A stretch of 64,000 bases of DNA from Leptospiraceae bacterium (GCA_024233835.1 JACKPC010000004.1:246001-310000), one strand, 5' to 3'; shown: positions 1 through 8,633, numbered from the stretch's first letter. Numbers and translations: made by a program. Notes: generated from the letters alone by a model not told the origin.

Positions 1-43
1 AAATGAAAAGAAACACAAACCAGCGCATCAAATACTTTTTCAT
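1..43 (-). CDS. 5' end of an exported or membrane protein (partial)
   Basis: An ATG at 43 reads leftwards off the window edge. It is preceded on the minus strand by an AGGAGA ribosome binding site about six bases away. The 14 visible residues (MKKYLMRWFVFLFI) have two lysines followed by a hydrophobic run, as in a signal peptide or first membrane segment. The gene is divergent from the telA-like gene. Nothing about its function can be said from this fragment. Confidence 0.55.
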   Translation of the reverse strand, partial: MKKYLMRWFVFLFI

Positions 44-102
44 ACAAATCTCCTGCTTTAAACTAAAGTCTAAGTTGTATACTTTCCTTTACAAGAAAAA
101 AC

Positions 103-130
103 TTGATTTAAAGGTTCATTCTCATAGAAT
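103..130 (+). promoter_or_regulatory. possible sigma-70-type promoter for the telA-xpaC pair
   Basis: TTGATT (103-108) and TAGAAT (125-130) are separated by 16 bases. They lie 26 bases before the telA-like start and match four and five of six consensus positions. This was found by eye in an AT-rich region, so it is only a candidate. Confidence 0.35.
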
Positions 131-155
131 AGGTGCTAAAATAGGAGGTGGATGA

Positions 156-1277
156 ATGTCAGAAGGTGCAGCCCAACAACAGGCACAGGCAACACAGATA
201 ACCGAACAGGTAAAAAAAGAAATGCAGGTGGGAGAGATTATTAGTGATCTCGCTCCGGAGGATCAACAAAAAGTCAGAGAACTTGCCAAACAGATTAACA
301 TAGATGATTCCCAGATGGTAATCCAGTACGGAGTGGAAGCTCAAAAAAGCATTTCTGAGTTTTCAGACCAGGTTCTTTCACAAATCAGGGCCAAGGACAC
401 CGGGGAAACGGGAGAAATACTTTCCAGCCTGATGCTAAAAATGAAAGATCTGGATGTAGACAGTTTGAGTGAGGAAGATAGCTTCATCTCCAAAATCCCA
501 TTTTTAGGCTCTCTTGTAAACTCATCCCGCAAATTCATTGCCCAGTATGATACCCTGAGCGAACAACTGGAGAAAATCATCGATGAGCTGCATAAATCCC
601 GGATGAATCTTATCAAGGATATAACCCTGTTTGATAATATGTACAAGAAAAACCTGGAATATTTCAGGCAGCTCAATCACTACATCCTGGCCGGAGAATT
701 AAGGTTAAAAGAACTACAGGAGAAAGATCTACCCGAATTACAGAAGAAAAGCGAGGCCAGTGGAGACCCCGTAGACGCTCAAAAATACCAGGACTTTGCC
801 CAAATGGTAAATCGTTTCGAGAAAAAAATTCATGATCTCAAACTAAGCAAAATGTTATCTTTACAGACCGGTCCGCAAATCCGCCTTATCCAGAACGCAA
901 ACCAGGTTCTGGTAGAAAAAATTCAGAGTTCCATTTTAAATACAATTCCCCTCTGGAAAAACCAGATGGTGATTGCAATAGGTCTCTTACGCCAGAAAAA
1001 GGCTCTTTCTGCCCAACAGGAAGTTACGAAAACTACGAACGATCTTTTAGCTAAAAATTCCGAAATGTTAAAAACCGGAACCATCGAAGTTGCAAAAGAA
1101 GCAGAAAAAGGCATTATTGAGCTGGAAACACTGAAGAAAATAAACAATGATTTAATTTCTACTATCGATGAAACTATCAAAATCCAGGAAGAAGGGAAGA
1201 AAAAACGCAAAGAAGCTGAAGGCGAACTTTCTCGCATGGAAGATGAAATTAAATCTAAGCTTTTAGAAATTAGATAA
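156..1277 (+). CDS. TelA/YaaN-family protein (toxic anion resistance family)
   Basis: A 373-residue soluble, highly helical protein with no signal peptide. Its length, the charged helical texture and the conserved-looking segment SFISKIPFLGSLVNSSRKFI (about residues 108-127) fit the TelA/YaaN family, first named for tellurite resistance in plasmids. Long coiled-coil stretches lie at about 130-160 and 300-373. The start is the ATG at 156, after a very strong AGGAGGTGGATG ribosome binding site. It lies 11 bases before an XpaC-like gene; the same pairing (xpaC-yaaN) is known in Bacillus, which supports both calls. The cellular role of the family is poorly defined; envelope stress or anion tolerance is inference. 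Confidence 0.8.
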   Translation: MSEGAAQQQAQATQITEQVKKEMQVGEIISDLAPEDQQKVRELAKQINIDDSQMVIQYGVEAQKSISEFSDQVLSQIRAKDTGETGEILSSLMLKMKDLDVDSLSEEDSFISKIPFLGSLVNSSRKFIAQYDTLSEQLEKIIDELHKSRMNLIKDITLFDNMYKKNLEYFRQLNHYILAGELRLKELQEKDLPELQKKSEASGDPVDAQKYQDFAQMVNRFEKKIHDLKLSKMLSLQTGPQIRLIQNANQVLVEKIQSSILNTIPLWKNQMVIAIGLLRQKKALSAQQEVTKTTNDLLAKNSEMLKTGTIEVAKEAEKGIIELETLKKINNDLISTIDETIKIQEEGKKKRKEAEGELSRMEDEIKSKLLEIR

Positions 1278-1288
1278 GAAGGAAAATT

Positions 1289-2185
1289 ATGCCGGAAAAT
1301 GAAAAAGAACAGGAAGAAAAGGCCTGGGCAAGACGGGCCCACCTTTCTTTACTCTTAGCTTATCCCCTTTTATTTGTACTCTTAATAAAGGGTGTCGCCT
1401 TTCCTTTTGTAATCAGTATGCTCGTGAGCATGTTTTTTCCCATTTATATCTGGATAGCAAAAGGTGGGAAATCCGAACTTGTAAAAGCCCATGCACAGGA
1501 GGCTACCTTTCTTCAAGCTTTTATGGCCCTTCTGGGTTTTGCCGCAGGTCAACTCTGGGGAGGAAGTGGAGTCACTGACAATATTCTTGCAACCTTCAGT
1601 TATTTCGGACTTTCCCTCTATCATCTTGGTTCGGTAATAACCGGTAGCATTAAGGCATCCTATAAAAAGTTTTTTAATTATCCTTTGAGTATTTTTCGCT
1701 TTTTTAGAAGCAGGCGTAAAGACAAAGAGGAAGAAGAACGGATTCTCAAAAAAGTCGATGCCCATACTGCTAAAATGTATAAAGAGGTCATGGCTAATGG
1801 GGAAAAGCAACTTTCAGAAATTCGAGATATTTCTAAAAAAATCGTAGATCCCGGTATCAAGCGAAAAGTGGAAGAAATCACGGGTCTAATTGAACAAATC
1901 TTTGAGAATTTTAAACAGGATCCCGCGGATATTAAAATGTCAAGGCAATTCCTCTCCTACTACCTCGATACTACCATGAAAATCCTGAGACAGTACAACA
2001 ATCTGTCTCAACAAAAAGTAGTATCTAAAGAATTAACAGAATCCTTACAAAAGGTAGATAGACTCCTCGACTCCTTGAAAGAAGCCTTTGAAAAACATTA
2101 TGCGAAACTCCTTTCCAATGACATTATGGATCTGGATACAGAAATCACCGTTATGGAAAAAACCATGAAAATGGAAGGCATGTAG
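1289..2185 (+). CDS. XpaC-like membrane protein, partner of TelA
   Basis: A 298-residue protein with a membrane-embedded N-terminal half (hydrophobic segments at about 18-56, 72-90 and 98-115) and a long charged cytoplasmic helical half (about 140-298). This layout and its position directly after a TelA homologue fit the XpaC family (5-bromo-4-chloroindolyl phosphate hydrolysis protein). That family name comes from a reporter phenotype; no catalytic motif is visible, so enzymatic activity should not be assumed. The start ATG follows an AGAAGGAAAATT ribosome binding site. It is probably co-transcribed with the upstream gene. Confidence 0.7.
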   Translation: MPENEKEQEEKAWARRAHLSLLLAYPLLFVLLIKGVAFPFVISMLVSMFFPIYIWIAKGGKSELVKAHAQEATFLQAFMALLGFAAGQLWGGSGVTDNILATFSYFGLSLYHLGSVITGSIKASYKKFFNYPLSIFRFFRSRRKDKEEEERILKKVDAHTAKMYKEVMANGEKQLSEIRDISKKIVDPGIKRKVEEITGLIEQIFENFKQDPADIKMSRQFLSYYLDTTMKILRQYNNLSQQKVVSKELTESLQKVDRLLDSLKEAFEKHYAKLLSNDIMDLDTEITVMEKTMKMEGM

Positions 2186-2191
2186 ATATAC

Positions 2192-2213
2192 GGGTTCAGG
2201 CATGCCTGAACCC
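2192..2213. terminator. shared hairpin between convergent genes
   Basis: A perfect 22-base palindrome with arms GGGTTCAGGCA / TGCCTGAACCC lies seven bases after the XpaC stop and 16 bases past the stop of the convergent SH3 gene. The T tracts beside it are short, so its strength as an intrinsic terminator is uncertain. Confidence 0.6.
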
Positions 2214-2228
2214 TTTGGGATACAAAAT

Positions 2229-3044
2229 TTATTTAATTTTTGTTTCTTTTACCTGCTGTATTTTTCCGTTTTTATAGACAAGAGTTCGATTTACAATAGA
2301 AGAATAAATGGGTTTTCCGCTGCTGTCCTCATCATCTGTGAGTTCTTCTCGTTCCTCAATCATAGTATTTCCTTTTTTATCTTTTTGAAATTTATATAAA
2401 AAAACCTGGGAAACAGGCGGATCGGCTCCTCCTACTTTCTTTCTGAGAAGGTTCGCTTTTTTACTTCCGACTTCGTATAACAAATACTGAGTGGAACTCG
2501 GACAGGAATCACCTTCATTTAGTTTCAACAGAAGCAAAGAAAGTCCTTTTCCCGGATAATCTTTCTGAAATGAAGCAGAGAGGCTGGAGACGGGAATACT
2601 TGGAATCTTTACTGTATAGGAAAGTTTGTTCTGAGAAAAATAGCGTAGAGAAAAAGATTTGGGATCCTTTTCTTCCTGGCCTAAAAGGAAAAAGTCTGTT
2701 CCCTCGCCTGAAAACTTATGCAGGGCAATGAAAGTTCCAAACATATAACCAATTTTTCCCTCTTTATTTTTCACCTTATACCAGGGGTTTTCTCTCTGTC
2801 CTATCTTTTCCGTTTTTTCTTCCCGGTTTAAAAGAGTGATTTCCTCTCCATCTTTTAGACCGTAAACTTTTTTACTCTTCGTAGTTGCAGCCGAACGTAC
2901 ATTAATCCTTCCTCCAAAAGCATAGGCTTTCTGATTCTTTTCGTAATAAGACGCAGTGGCAGAATTGGAAAGGGATACTTCCTCCGCATATAAAAAGCTA
3001 AAGAAAGACAAAATTAACCATAGATTCAGTAAAAACTTACTCAT
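2229..3044 (-). CDS. secreted bacterial SH3-domain protein
   Basis: 271 residues. The N-terminus (MSKFLLNLWLILSFFSFLYA) is a signal peptide with a likely cut after Ala20. Residues about 40-110 look like a bacterial SH3 domain: GGRINVRSAATTKSKKVYGL, a glycine-containing turn, then PWYKVKNKEGKIGYMFGTFI. The remaining 160 residues are Ser/Lys-rich with no recognisable domain. Such domains often bind peptidoglycan or peptides, so a periplasmic or surface role is inferred. The start ATG is preceded by AAGAGGAATTTGT. Convergent with xpaC and divergent from the CNNM-like gene. Confidence 0.7.
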   Translation of the reverse strand: MSKFLLNLWLILSFFSFLYAEEVSLSNSATASYYEKNQKAYAFGGRINVRSAATTKSKKVYGLKDGEEITLLNREEKTEKIGQRENPWYKVKNKEGKIGYMFGTFIALHKFSGEGTDFFLLGQEEKDPKSFSLRYFSQNKLSYTVKIPSIPVSSLSASFQKDYPGKGLSLLLLKLNEGDSCPSSTQYLLYEVGSKKANLLRKKVGGADPPVSQVFLYKFQKDKKGNTMIEEREELTDDEDSSGKPIYSSIVNRTLVYKNGKIQQVKETKIK

Positions 3045-3178
3045 ACAAATTCCTCTTTATAGGTTTATCCGGTTAAGTATTCAGGATAATTTTTATAGGA
3101 AAAGAGTTTTTTCGTTTTCCTTTTTTAATCTTTTTCGATTCATGGATCTATGCTCGGGCATTCGCCCATCTTAACCCA

Positions 3179-4219
3179 ATGGAATTATTATTTCTCTACC
3201 TGTTTGTTGCGATTTTCTTTTCCTTTTTTTGCTCTCTCTTAGAATCCACTATCCTGAGTGTTACACCGGCCTATATCAGTATTAAAATAGAAGAAGGAAA
3301 GAAATCCGGACACGAATTACAAAAACTCAAAGAAAATATTGATAGACCCCTGGCTGCCATTCTTACTTTAAATACCTTTGCCAACACCCTCGGTGCTGCC
3401 GGAGTGGGAGCCCAGGCGCAGGTCGTATTCGGAAACCAATACCTATCTTTAATTTCTGTTTTACTAACTCTGACTATTCTTATTATCTCAGAAATCATTC
3501 CCAAAACCCTGGGAGCAAATTACTGGAAAACACTCGCTCCTATGGCAGCAGCTATCCTGAAAGTCCTTATATACTCACCGCTTTACCCGGCCATTCTTGT
3601 AAGTCAGTATTTAACCGGTATCTTAAAATCAGATACAGAAAGAAGCAGCGTTTTGAGCAAAGCCGACTTTGCCGCCCTGGCGAAAATCAGTGCCAGAGAA
3701 GGAATGCTAAAACAGGAAGAGTTTACGATTATCCAGAACCTTCTTCGTTTCAATAGCTTCAAGGCGGAAGATGTCATGACACCCAGAAATGTATTACATG
3801 CAGCCCCTGAAGATATAAGTTTAAAGAAATTTTACGAAACCACAAAGAATAACAATTTCTCCCGGATCCCTATCTATACCGAAGATATTGACCATATAAC
3901 CGGCTATATCCTGATGAACGATCTTCTAAACGAACTTCTAAAGAAAGACGAACCCAAACAAAAAAACCTCAAGGACATAAGTCGAAAAATCCTCGTAGTC
4001 TATAAACACCTGCCTATCCCCCGGCTTTTTAATAAGCTATTAACCGAGAAAGAGCATATTGCTCTCGTAACCGATGAGTATGGTGGAACTGTAGGAATTG
4101 TTACTATGGAAGATATCATGGAGGCACTTTTAGGGCTTGAAATTATGGATGAACTAGATAATATCGAAGATATGCAGTCTCTGGCCCGCAAAGAGAGAAG
4201 AAATAAATTAAGCAATTAA
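3179..4219 (+). CDS. CNNM/CorC (DUF21 plus CBS pair) membrane protein
   Basis: 346 residues. The N-terminal half (about 1-160) is a DUF21/CNNM transmembrane domain, with an N-terminal hydrophobic helix, the small-residue motif CSLLESTILSV and the conserved SEIIPKTLG motif near 100. It is followed by a CBS pair (about 190-320), with VMTPRN at the first domain and VTDEYGGTVGIVTMEDIMEA at the second. The C-terminal CorC/HlyC transporter-associated domain present in many relatives is missing; the protein ends about 25 residues after the CBS pair. The family is linked to Mg2+/Co2+ transport or homeostasis. No clear ribosome binding site precedes the ATG. A CBS-only protein follows eight bases later. 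Confidence 0.85.
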   Translation: MELLFLYLFVAIFFSFFCSLLESTILSVTPAYISIKIEEGKKSGHELQKLKENIDRPLAAILTLNTFANTLGAAGVGAQAQVVFGNQYLSLISVLLTLTILIISEIIPKTLGANYWKTLAPMAAAILKVLIYSPLYPAILVSQYLTGILKSDTERSSVLSKADFAALAKISAREGMLKQEEFTIIQNLLRFNSFKAEDVMTPRNVLHAAPEDISLKKFYETTKNNNFSRIPIYTEDIDHITGYILMNDLLNELLKKDEPKQKNLKDISRKILVVYKHLPIPRLFNKLLTEKEHIALVTDEYGGTVGIVTMEDIMEALLGLEIMDELDNIEDMQSLARKERRNKLSN

Positions 4220-4232
4220 ACAGGATATGAGT

Positions 4233-4622
4233 ATGAAAATCAAAGATTTAATGACCAAAAAGGTGATTACGATACCCCAGGATACTCCGGTACTCGATAT
4301 GGTTGAAATGTTTACGATGAATCGAATCCACCATATTCCTGTCGTAGATATGGAGCAAAATATTATAGGAATGATTTCCAACAAAGATGTAGAAAACTAT
4401 ATTACTATCGTACAAACCATTAAAGCCAAGGATAAACCGGTCATGGCCAAAGAGATCATGACCCATCCAATTTTCTCCTATTATGAAGATGTTTCTGTTG
4501 TAGATGCCGCTAAAGCTATGGTAGACAACAAAATTCATGCAATCATAGTAATGAATAGGAAAGATGAGATGGTTGGAATTCTTACCTCCACAGATATACT
4601 ACGGTTCGTAGCGAGTTCCTAA
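4233..4622 (+). CDS. stand-alone CBS-domain pair protein
   Basis: About 129 residues consisting only of two CBS motifs. The first is KIKDLMTKKVITIPQDTPVL with RIHHIPVVD..IIGMISNKDV, and the second MAKEIMTHPIFSYYEDVSVV with KIHAIIVMN..MVGILTSTDI. CBS pairs bind adenosyl ligands and act as regulatory modules. An ATG at 4227 is also in frame, but the AGGAT site ends only two bases before it. The ATG at 4233 has proper spacing and is preferred. Co-transcription with the CNNM-like gene suggests a regulatory subunit or sensor for it, which is inference. Confidence 0.85.
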   Translation: MKIKDLMTKKVITIPQDTPVLDMVEMFTMNRIHHIPVVDMEQNIIGMISNKDVENYITIVQTIKAKDKPVMAKEIMTHPIFSYYEDVSVVDAAKAMVDNKIHAIIVMNRKDEMVGILTSTDILRFVASS

Positions 4623-4680
4623 AAATTCTATAATTCCGGATTACACATTTCTGCAAGCCTCCATTTTTTCTGTGCATCAA

Positions 4681-4700
4681 GCGAGCCACCAATGGCTCGC
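4681..4700. repeat. palindromic repeat, copy A (possible terminator)
   Basis: GCGAGCCACCAATGGCTCGC is an 8-bp stem with a CCAA loop, 58 bases after the CBS gene stop. Related copies lie at 19729, 24699 and 36278. No T tract follows, so any terminator function would be rho-dependent or weak here. Confidence 0.7.
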
Positions 4701-5004
4701 CTACTGTGAAAAAGCAATCCTGACTTTTGGAAGGGACACTATTCCTGAATAAAAATCCGAAATCCTTCTATTCAAAGTGCATTCAGACAAAATATAATAT
4801 TCCCTACATTTTTATCCTCCCAATCTCGAATATCGTATAACGTATTTTTCTCAAAATCATCGTTCAATATATTGAATTTTTATCCAATAACATAGTTATT
4901 TTTTTAGAAAGCGGCAAATATAATAAGGTTTGACATCCCAGAGGCTTAAAAAAAGCTGGTCATATAAGCGAAAAAAAATTTTGAAAACAGGAAGGAGGGT
5001 TCCC
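4701..5004. other. AT-rich intergenic region before the lytic transglycosylase
   Basis: The gap between genes runs 4623-5004 (382 bases). Beyond the palindromic repeat it shows a 14-base perfect palindrome TTCAATATATTGAA (4863-4876) and an exact TATAAT at 4919-4924 with a poor -35 (TTATTT at 4896-4901, 17-base spacing). That would be a possible promoter for the downstream gene. The palindrome could be an operator. No convincing open reading frame or RNA gene was seen. Confidence 0.4.
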
Positions 5005-5760
5005 ATGAAAATCCTCGGCACAATAATGATTTTAATTACAGTGCTTGCAAACTGTAACCCGGAAACAGGAAGCAGGGCAAGCAAAGAAGAAGCGAAAGTT
5101 ATAAATCCCTGTATAGAAAGAAAAGCAAGGGAATATAAAGAAAAGAAACAGGGTACAAATTGTCTGAATTGCAATGCAGATTTAGGTGTTTCTTTAATTC
5201 AAAACAGCATTGAAAATGAAGCCGGTGAAATTATCAGCGAAAGTAACCTGGCAAGTTTCGAGAAAGAATGTACTGAAGAGCTAAAAAAACTTGCTCAAAA
5301 AGAAATTGAGCCAGAACCGGAAAAGCAACCCAAGCATAGCCGTTTTGAATTCTCCCGTGATGGTAAATATTCCAAAATTATCTCTATTATTGAGGAAGAA
5401 GCAGCCAAACAGGGAGTAGAAGCAGCTCTTATTAAAGCTATCGTACGAGCTGAATCGAACTTCAACCCCAACGCAAAGTCCCATGTAGGAGCAAGAGGGT
5501 TGATGCAGCTTATGCCTGCCACTGCCAAGCGTTTAAAAGTAAAAGACATTCTATCACCACGTGATAACGTCAGAGGTGGAACTAAATTTATGAAATACCT
5601 GATAGGAAAGTTTGGCAATTTGGATTTGGCTGTAGCTGCTTATAATGCCGGTCCGGCTGTAGTTAAACGTTATAGAGGGATTCCTCCTTATAAAGAAACC
5701 ATTAATTATGTAAAAAAAGTAAGAAAATACTATAAGGAATTTAAAAAAGAAGAGAAATAA
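5005..5760 (+). CDS. lipoprotein lytic transglycosylase (SLT domain)
   Basis: 251 residues from the preferred ATG at 5005, which has GGAAGGAGGG about six bases upstream; a longer frame to 4930 lacks such a site. The N-terminus MKILGTIMILITVLANC ends in a lipobox (LANC, Cys17), so it is probably a lipoprotein. The C-terminal 130 residues are a classic SLT (goose lysozyme-like) domain: IKAIVRAESNFNPNA with the catalytic Glu at about residue 150, GARGLMQLMPATAKRL, NVRGGTKFMKYL and LAVAAYNAGPAVVKRY. It would cleave the MurNAc-GlcNAc bond of peptidoglycan and form anhydro-MurNAc. It is Cys-rich between the signal and the catalytic domain. Confidence 0.92.
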   Translation: MKILGTIMILITVLANCNPETGSRASKEEAKVINPCIERKAREYKEKKQGTNCLNCNADLGVSLIQNSIENEAGEIISESNLASFEKECTEELKKLAQKEIEPEPEKQPKHSRFEFSRDGKYSKIISIIEEEAAKQGVEAALIKAIVRAESNFNPNAKSHVGARGLMQLMPATAKRLKVKDILSPRDNVRGGTKFMKYLIGKFGNLDLAVAAYNAGPAVVKRYRGIPPYKETINYVKKVRKYYKEFKKEEK

Positions 5761-5849
5761 TTTAGCGAAAAAATTTTCTTTATAAGCAAAAAAAACTTGA
5801 AAAAAAAGAAAATCATGTTTTCTTTGAAAAGAGATTCTATGTCTAACTA

Positions 5850-5871
5850 TTTGGGGAGGAAACTCCCCAAA
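5850..5871 (+). promoter_or_regulatory. GAAA-tetraloop hairpin in the leader of the Myb-like gene
   Basis: A 9-bp perfect stem (TTTGGGGAG / CTCCCCAAA) is closed by GAAA, a stable GNRA tetraloop. It lies about 80 bases after the transglycosylase stop and 39 bases before the preferred start of the next gene. A-rich rather than T-rich sequence follows, so it is not a typical intrinsic terminator on the + strand. It may be a leader or mRNA-stability element. Confidence 0.5.
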
Positions 5872-5909
5872 TAAATAAAAATAAATAAAATAGAATGGTG
5901 ATAGAAAAT

Positions 5910-6464
5910 ATGGTAGACAAAACAACGCTTAAGAAAATTAGCACAATCAAAACTTTGGATGATTGGATAACTTTTACAATCAAATCTGACCTTTCCGCTC
6001 AAAAAAAAGGATATCTAACTAAAATCTGGTTGAAAGACAATAACTTTTCTAAAGCCGATTTAGATGCAGCGAAAAAGCACAATGAATTCTGGAAAGAACG
6101 TGCCAGTAAAAACACTCTAACCAGAAGGAGAAAACTGGAAACTCCGGGTAATCTGAGCAAAGCAGGAAAACCCTGGACCGAAGTGGAGCTTGCAAAGCTT
6201 AAAGAAAACATAGATAAACCTGAAAAAGAGCTTATCAAGCTGTTCAAGCGCTCTCTGCAATCTATAAATTCCAAGAAAAAAGTTATTCGTATGCAACTAA
6301 TGGGAATTGATGTAGATAATACTGGAAAATCCTGGAGCAAGAAAGATATTGAAAAGCTGAAAAAAAATATAGATAAACCCAATATAGAACTGGCTAAAAT
6401 GTTCAAAAGAACTACACAGTCAATTCAAGGAAAGAAAAAAGAACTCAGAAATAAGGCTGAGTAA
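5910..6464 (+). CDS. tandem Myb/SANT-like putative DNA-binding protein
   Basis: 184 residues, strongly basic. The C-terminal half holds two clear tandem repeats of about 45 residues, one starting GKPWTEVELAKLKENIDKP and one starting GKSWSKKDIEKLKKNIDKP. Each continues with EL-x-K-(L/M)-FKR-x2-QSI-x2-KKK-x2-R. An aromatic first helix, an acidic turn and a basic last helix are typical of Myb/SANT-like helix-turn-helix units. The N-terminal 95 residues are a separate helical region. The ATG at 5910 (GGTGA upstream) is preferred over 5895. No named family was recognised; DNA binding is inference. Confidence 0.6.
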   Translation: MVDKTTLKKISTIKTLDDWITFTIKSDLSAQKKGYLTKIWLKDNNFSKADLDAAKKHNEFWKERASKNTLTRRRKLETPGNLSKAGKPWTEVELAKLKENIDKPEKELIKLFKRSLQSINSKKKVIRMQLMGIDVDNTGKSWSKKDIEKLKKNIDKPNIELAKMFKRTTQSIQGKKKELRNKAE

Positions 6465-6478
6465 TTTCCATCATAAAA

Positions 6479-6502
6479 GAAGGCAAGAGCATCTGCCTTC
6501 TT
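6479..6502 (+). terminator. intrinsic terminator of the Myb-like gene
   Basis: An AGAAGGCA / TGCCTTCT stem with an 8-base loop, followed by TCTATTTTCTTTT, 15 bases after the stop codon. Confidence 0.75.
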
Positions 6503-6720
6503 CTATTTTCTTTTGTAAATTTCGCTTAACTTCAATCTATTCTCTTCTTTAGTAAATCCGGACCTTCCCTATTAAGATTACTAAAAGTTCTTTCAAAAAA
6601 CTAATTCCATACGTCTAAATAGATTAAAGATTGGGTAAAACCATAGCTCGAATTCGACGGATAAATAAATGAAATGACAGATTTTCTAGAGAATTATAGA
6701 GTAGAAAAAAGGGGAATTTT

Positions 6721-7161
6721 ATGAGCAACGATAGAGATTTTCACGGACTCGGTGACGAGTTTGACCCCGAAAACGAGGATCTAGAAGATTTTGATACGGA
6801 TGATTCCGTCTCCATCATTCGCATCCAGGGCAAAAAGAAGTTTTTAGACTGGGTAAAAGATACCTATGAAAACATGGATTCTCCAATAGAATTGGAAGAT
6901 GATGAAATTCTTAATCATGTTGAATCTTTCCATGTCCCATCTTTCATGAACGATGAAAATATAGAAGACTTCTTTACTGAATTCGGTAAAGACGTTTTTC
7001 ATTTTATGTTTGCAAAATACATACGAAATAAGGATTTTTTCCCGGCCTATAGCGATAGAAACTCACTTGAGGAATGGTTCCATATACAAATCGATGGATA
7101 TATACAATCTTTTGAAGAGGTTTTAGACTTTTTAGACGAAATTGATGGTAAGGTTTTATAA
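6721..7161 (+). CDS. acidic conserved-looking hypothetical protein
   Basis: 146 residues, very acidic at the N-terminus (DEFDPENEDLEDFDTDD), without signal peptide or membrane segment. Aromatic and acidic residues recur through the rest (FHVPSFMNDENIEDFFTEFG, EEWFHIQIDGYIQSFEEVLD). An AAAAGGGGAATTTT ribosome binding site precedes the ATG. It is followed 39 bases later by another small gene in the same direction, so a two-gene unit is likely. I do not recognise the family. The composition suggests a soluble protein that interacts with a basic partner, but that is only a guess. Confidence 0.6.
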   Translation: MSNDRDFHGLGDEFDPENEDLEDFDTDDSVSIIRIQGKKKFLDWVKDTYENMDSPIELEDDEILNHVESFHVPSFMNDENIEDFFTEFGKDVFHFMFAKYIRNKDFFPAYSDRNSLEEWFHIQIDGYIQSFEEVLDFLDEIDGKVL

Positions 7162-7200
7162 AATTAGCCGAATTCATTATTGTATAAAAAGGAAAGAGTA

Positions 7201-7545
7201 ATGGAAGAAAATGAATTTGAAGACTTACAGAACCCATCTCAAAAAAAACCTCTGGATAGCCGCTGGCAAAGACTCTCCACCCAATTTTCCGTTCAATTCT
7301 TAGTTCGAATTCATTTTAGAAGGTATGAGTTTGATATTGTTCGAAAACTCATTTTAACCAGCAGGATCAATAAACTTCAGGATTATCTTTTTATACGCAA
7401 TACCCTGAAAGAAATGGAATCAAAAGTTGAATTTGATCCAATTCTTCAGTATCATGTAAAAGAAATGATAGAACTTCGTCGGCTTGCTCAGGCAAAAATT
7501 AACATTATGCGAAAAAGTGAAACAAGCCAGGAAGAACAGACCTAA
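7201..7545 (+). CDS. hypothetical small helical protein
   Basis: 114 residues from the ATG at 7201, chosen because AAAGGAAAG lies about five bases before it; a longer frame would need TTG at 7180. The protein is predicted helical and basic in its middle (VRIHFRRYEFDIVRKLILTSRINKLQDYLFIRNTLKEME), with no cysteines, signal peptide or membrane segment. It overlaps the 3' end of the convergent carA by four bases. No family is recognised. The dense, uninterrupted helical pattern and the good ribosome binding site support it being a real gene. Confidence 0.6.
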   Translation: MEENEFEDLQNPSQKKPLDSRWQRLSTQFSVQFLVRIHFRRYEFDIVRKLILTSRINKLQDYLFIRNTLKEMESKVEFDPILQYHVKEMIELRRLAQAKINIMRKSETSQEEQT

Positions 7546-8633
7546 ACCAGATACCGATGTGATCGGGCGAGTTCAAAAAACTCTTTAAATATATAATCTG
7601 CATCATGCGGGCCTGGTGAGCTTTCGGGGTGATATTGCACCGAAATGACCGGGAGATCTCGAACTTTTATCCCCTCAATGGTTTCATCGTTCAGGTTTAC
7701 ATGAGTGATAGGAGTTTCCGAATTATCTCCACCTACTACGGTAAATCCATGATTCTGGCAGGTAATCTCTACCTTATTGGTGCGGGTATTTTTTACCGGT
7801 TGATTTCCTCCCCTGTGACCGAACTTCAACTTCTCTGTTCTACGTCCCATGGCCAGACCTAAAATCTGGTGCCCCAGACAGATTCCAAATACCGGCTTCT
7901 TGGATTTGAGTATCTCTTTCGCATTCTCAATGCCATACTCAACCGGTTCCGGGTCACCGGGTCCATTCGAAAGAAAGAAAGCATCAAAACCCTGAGACAA
8001 AAGTTCTTTTGCCGGTGTTCTAGCCGGAAAAACTTTCACATCAAAGCCAACCTCATTCAATTTCCTTAATATATTAGTTTTTATTCCGAAATCATATACA
8101 GCTAATTGCAGATTCCCCTTACCTTTCGTTCCGAACTCATAAGCTTTTTTGGTGCTCACTTCTTTAGCCAGATCGAGCCCTAAAAGACCCGGAAATTGAA
8201 ATACTTCTTTCCGAAAACTTTCAGAAAAGGATTCTCCAAAGAAGATACCTCCTCTCTGGGCTCCTTCCGAGCGAATGATTCGGGTTAATTTCCTGGTGTC
8301 CACCCCCTGTATGGCCGGAGTTTTATAACGAATTAAAAATTCACGAAGGGTTTCCTTACTGTTAAAATTGGAAGGATAGTCTACATACTCTTTTACAATG
8401 AGACCACTCACCTGAATTTTATCGGATTCCATGTCTTCATCACAGATCCCATAATTTCCCACCATAGGATACGTAAGGGTTACTATTTGCTTGCAATAGG
8501 AAGGATCGGTTAGAATTTCCTGGTAACCTGCCATAGAAGTATTGAAAACCACTTCCCCCACAGAGGAAGCTTCGTAACCGAAAGATTCTCCCTCAAACAC
8601 TTCTCCGTTTTCCAGAACTAAAAATGCTTTCAT
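7542..8633 (-). CDS. carA: carbamoyl-phosphate synthase small (glutaminase) subunit
   Basis: 363 residues, the usual CarA length. The N-terminal CarA-specific domain (about 1-150) includes GEVVFNTSMAGYQEILTDPS and TPAIQGVDTRKLTRIIR. The class I glutamine amidotransferase domain follows, with LSNGPGDP, the nucleophile Cys252 in GICLGHQ, and His335/Glu337 in QYHPES completing the triad. It supplies ammonia to CarB for carbamoyl phosphate, feeding pyrimidine and arginine synthesis. carB is not adjacent. The ATG is divergent from the [2Fe-2S]-like gene with only 42 bases between starts, so promoters are shared or overlapping. Confidence 0.97.
   Translation of the reverse strand: MKAFLVLENGEVFEGESFGYEASSVGEVVFNTSMAGYQEILTDPSYCKQIVTLTYPMVGNYGICDEDMESDKIQVSGLIVKEYVDYPSNFNSKETLREFLIRYKTPAIQGVDTRKLTRIIRSEGAQRGGIFFGESFSESFRKEVFQFPGLLGLDLAKEVSTKKAYEFGTKGKGNLQLAVYDFGIKTNILRKLNEVGFDVKVFPARTPAKELLSQGFDAFFLSNGPGDPEPVEYGIENAKEILKSKKPVFGICLGHQILGLAMGRRTEKLKFGHRGGNQPVKNTRTNKVEITCQNHGFTVVGGDNSETPITHVNLNDETIEGIKVRDLPVISVQYHPESSPGPHDADYIFKEFFELARSHRYLV

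Noticed and set aside
2956..3174. Plus-strand 72-residue frame before the CNNM-like gene
   Set aside because: Its first half lies opposite the 5' end of the SH3 gene, and it has no ribosome binding site or recognisable protein features.
4930..4966. Promoter with TTGACA at 4930
   Set aside because: The nearest -10-like sequence (CATATA at 4961) is 25 bases away, too far for a sigma-70 promoter.
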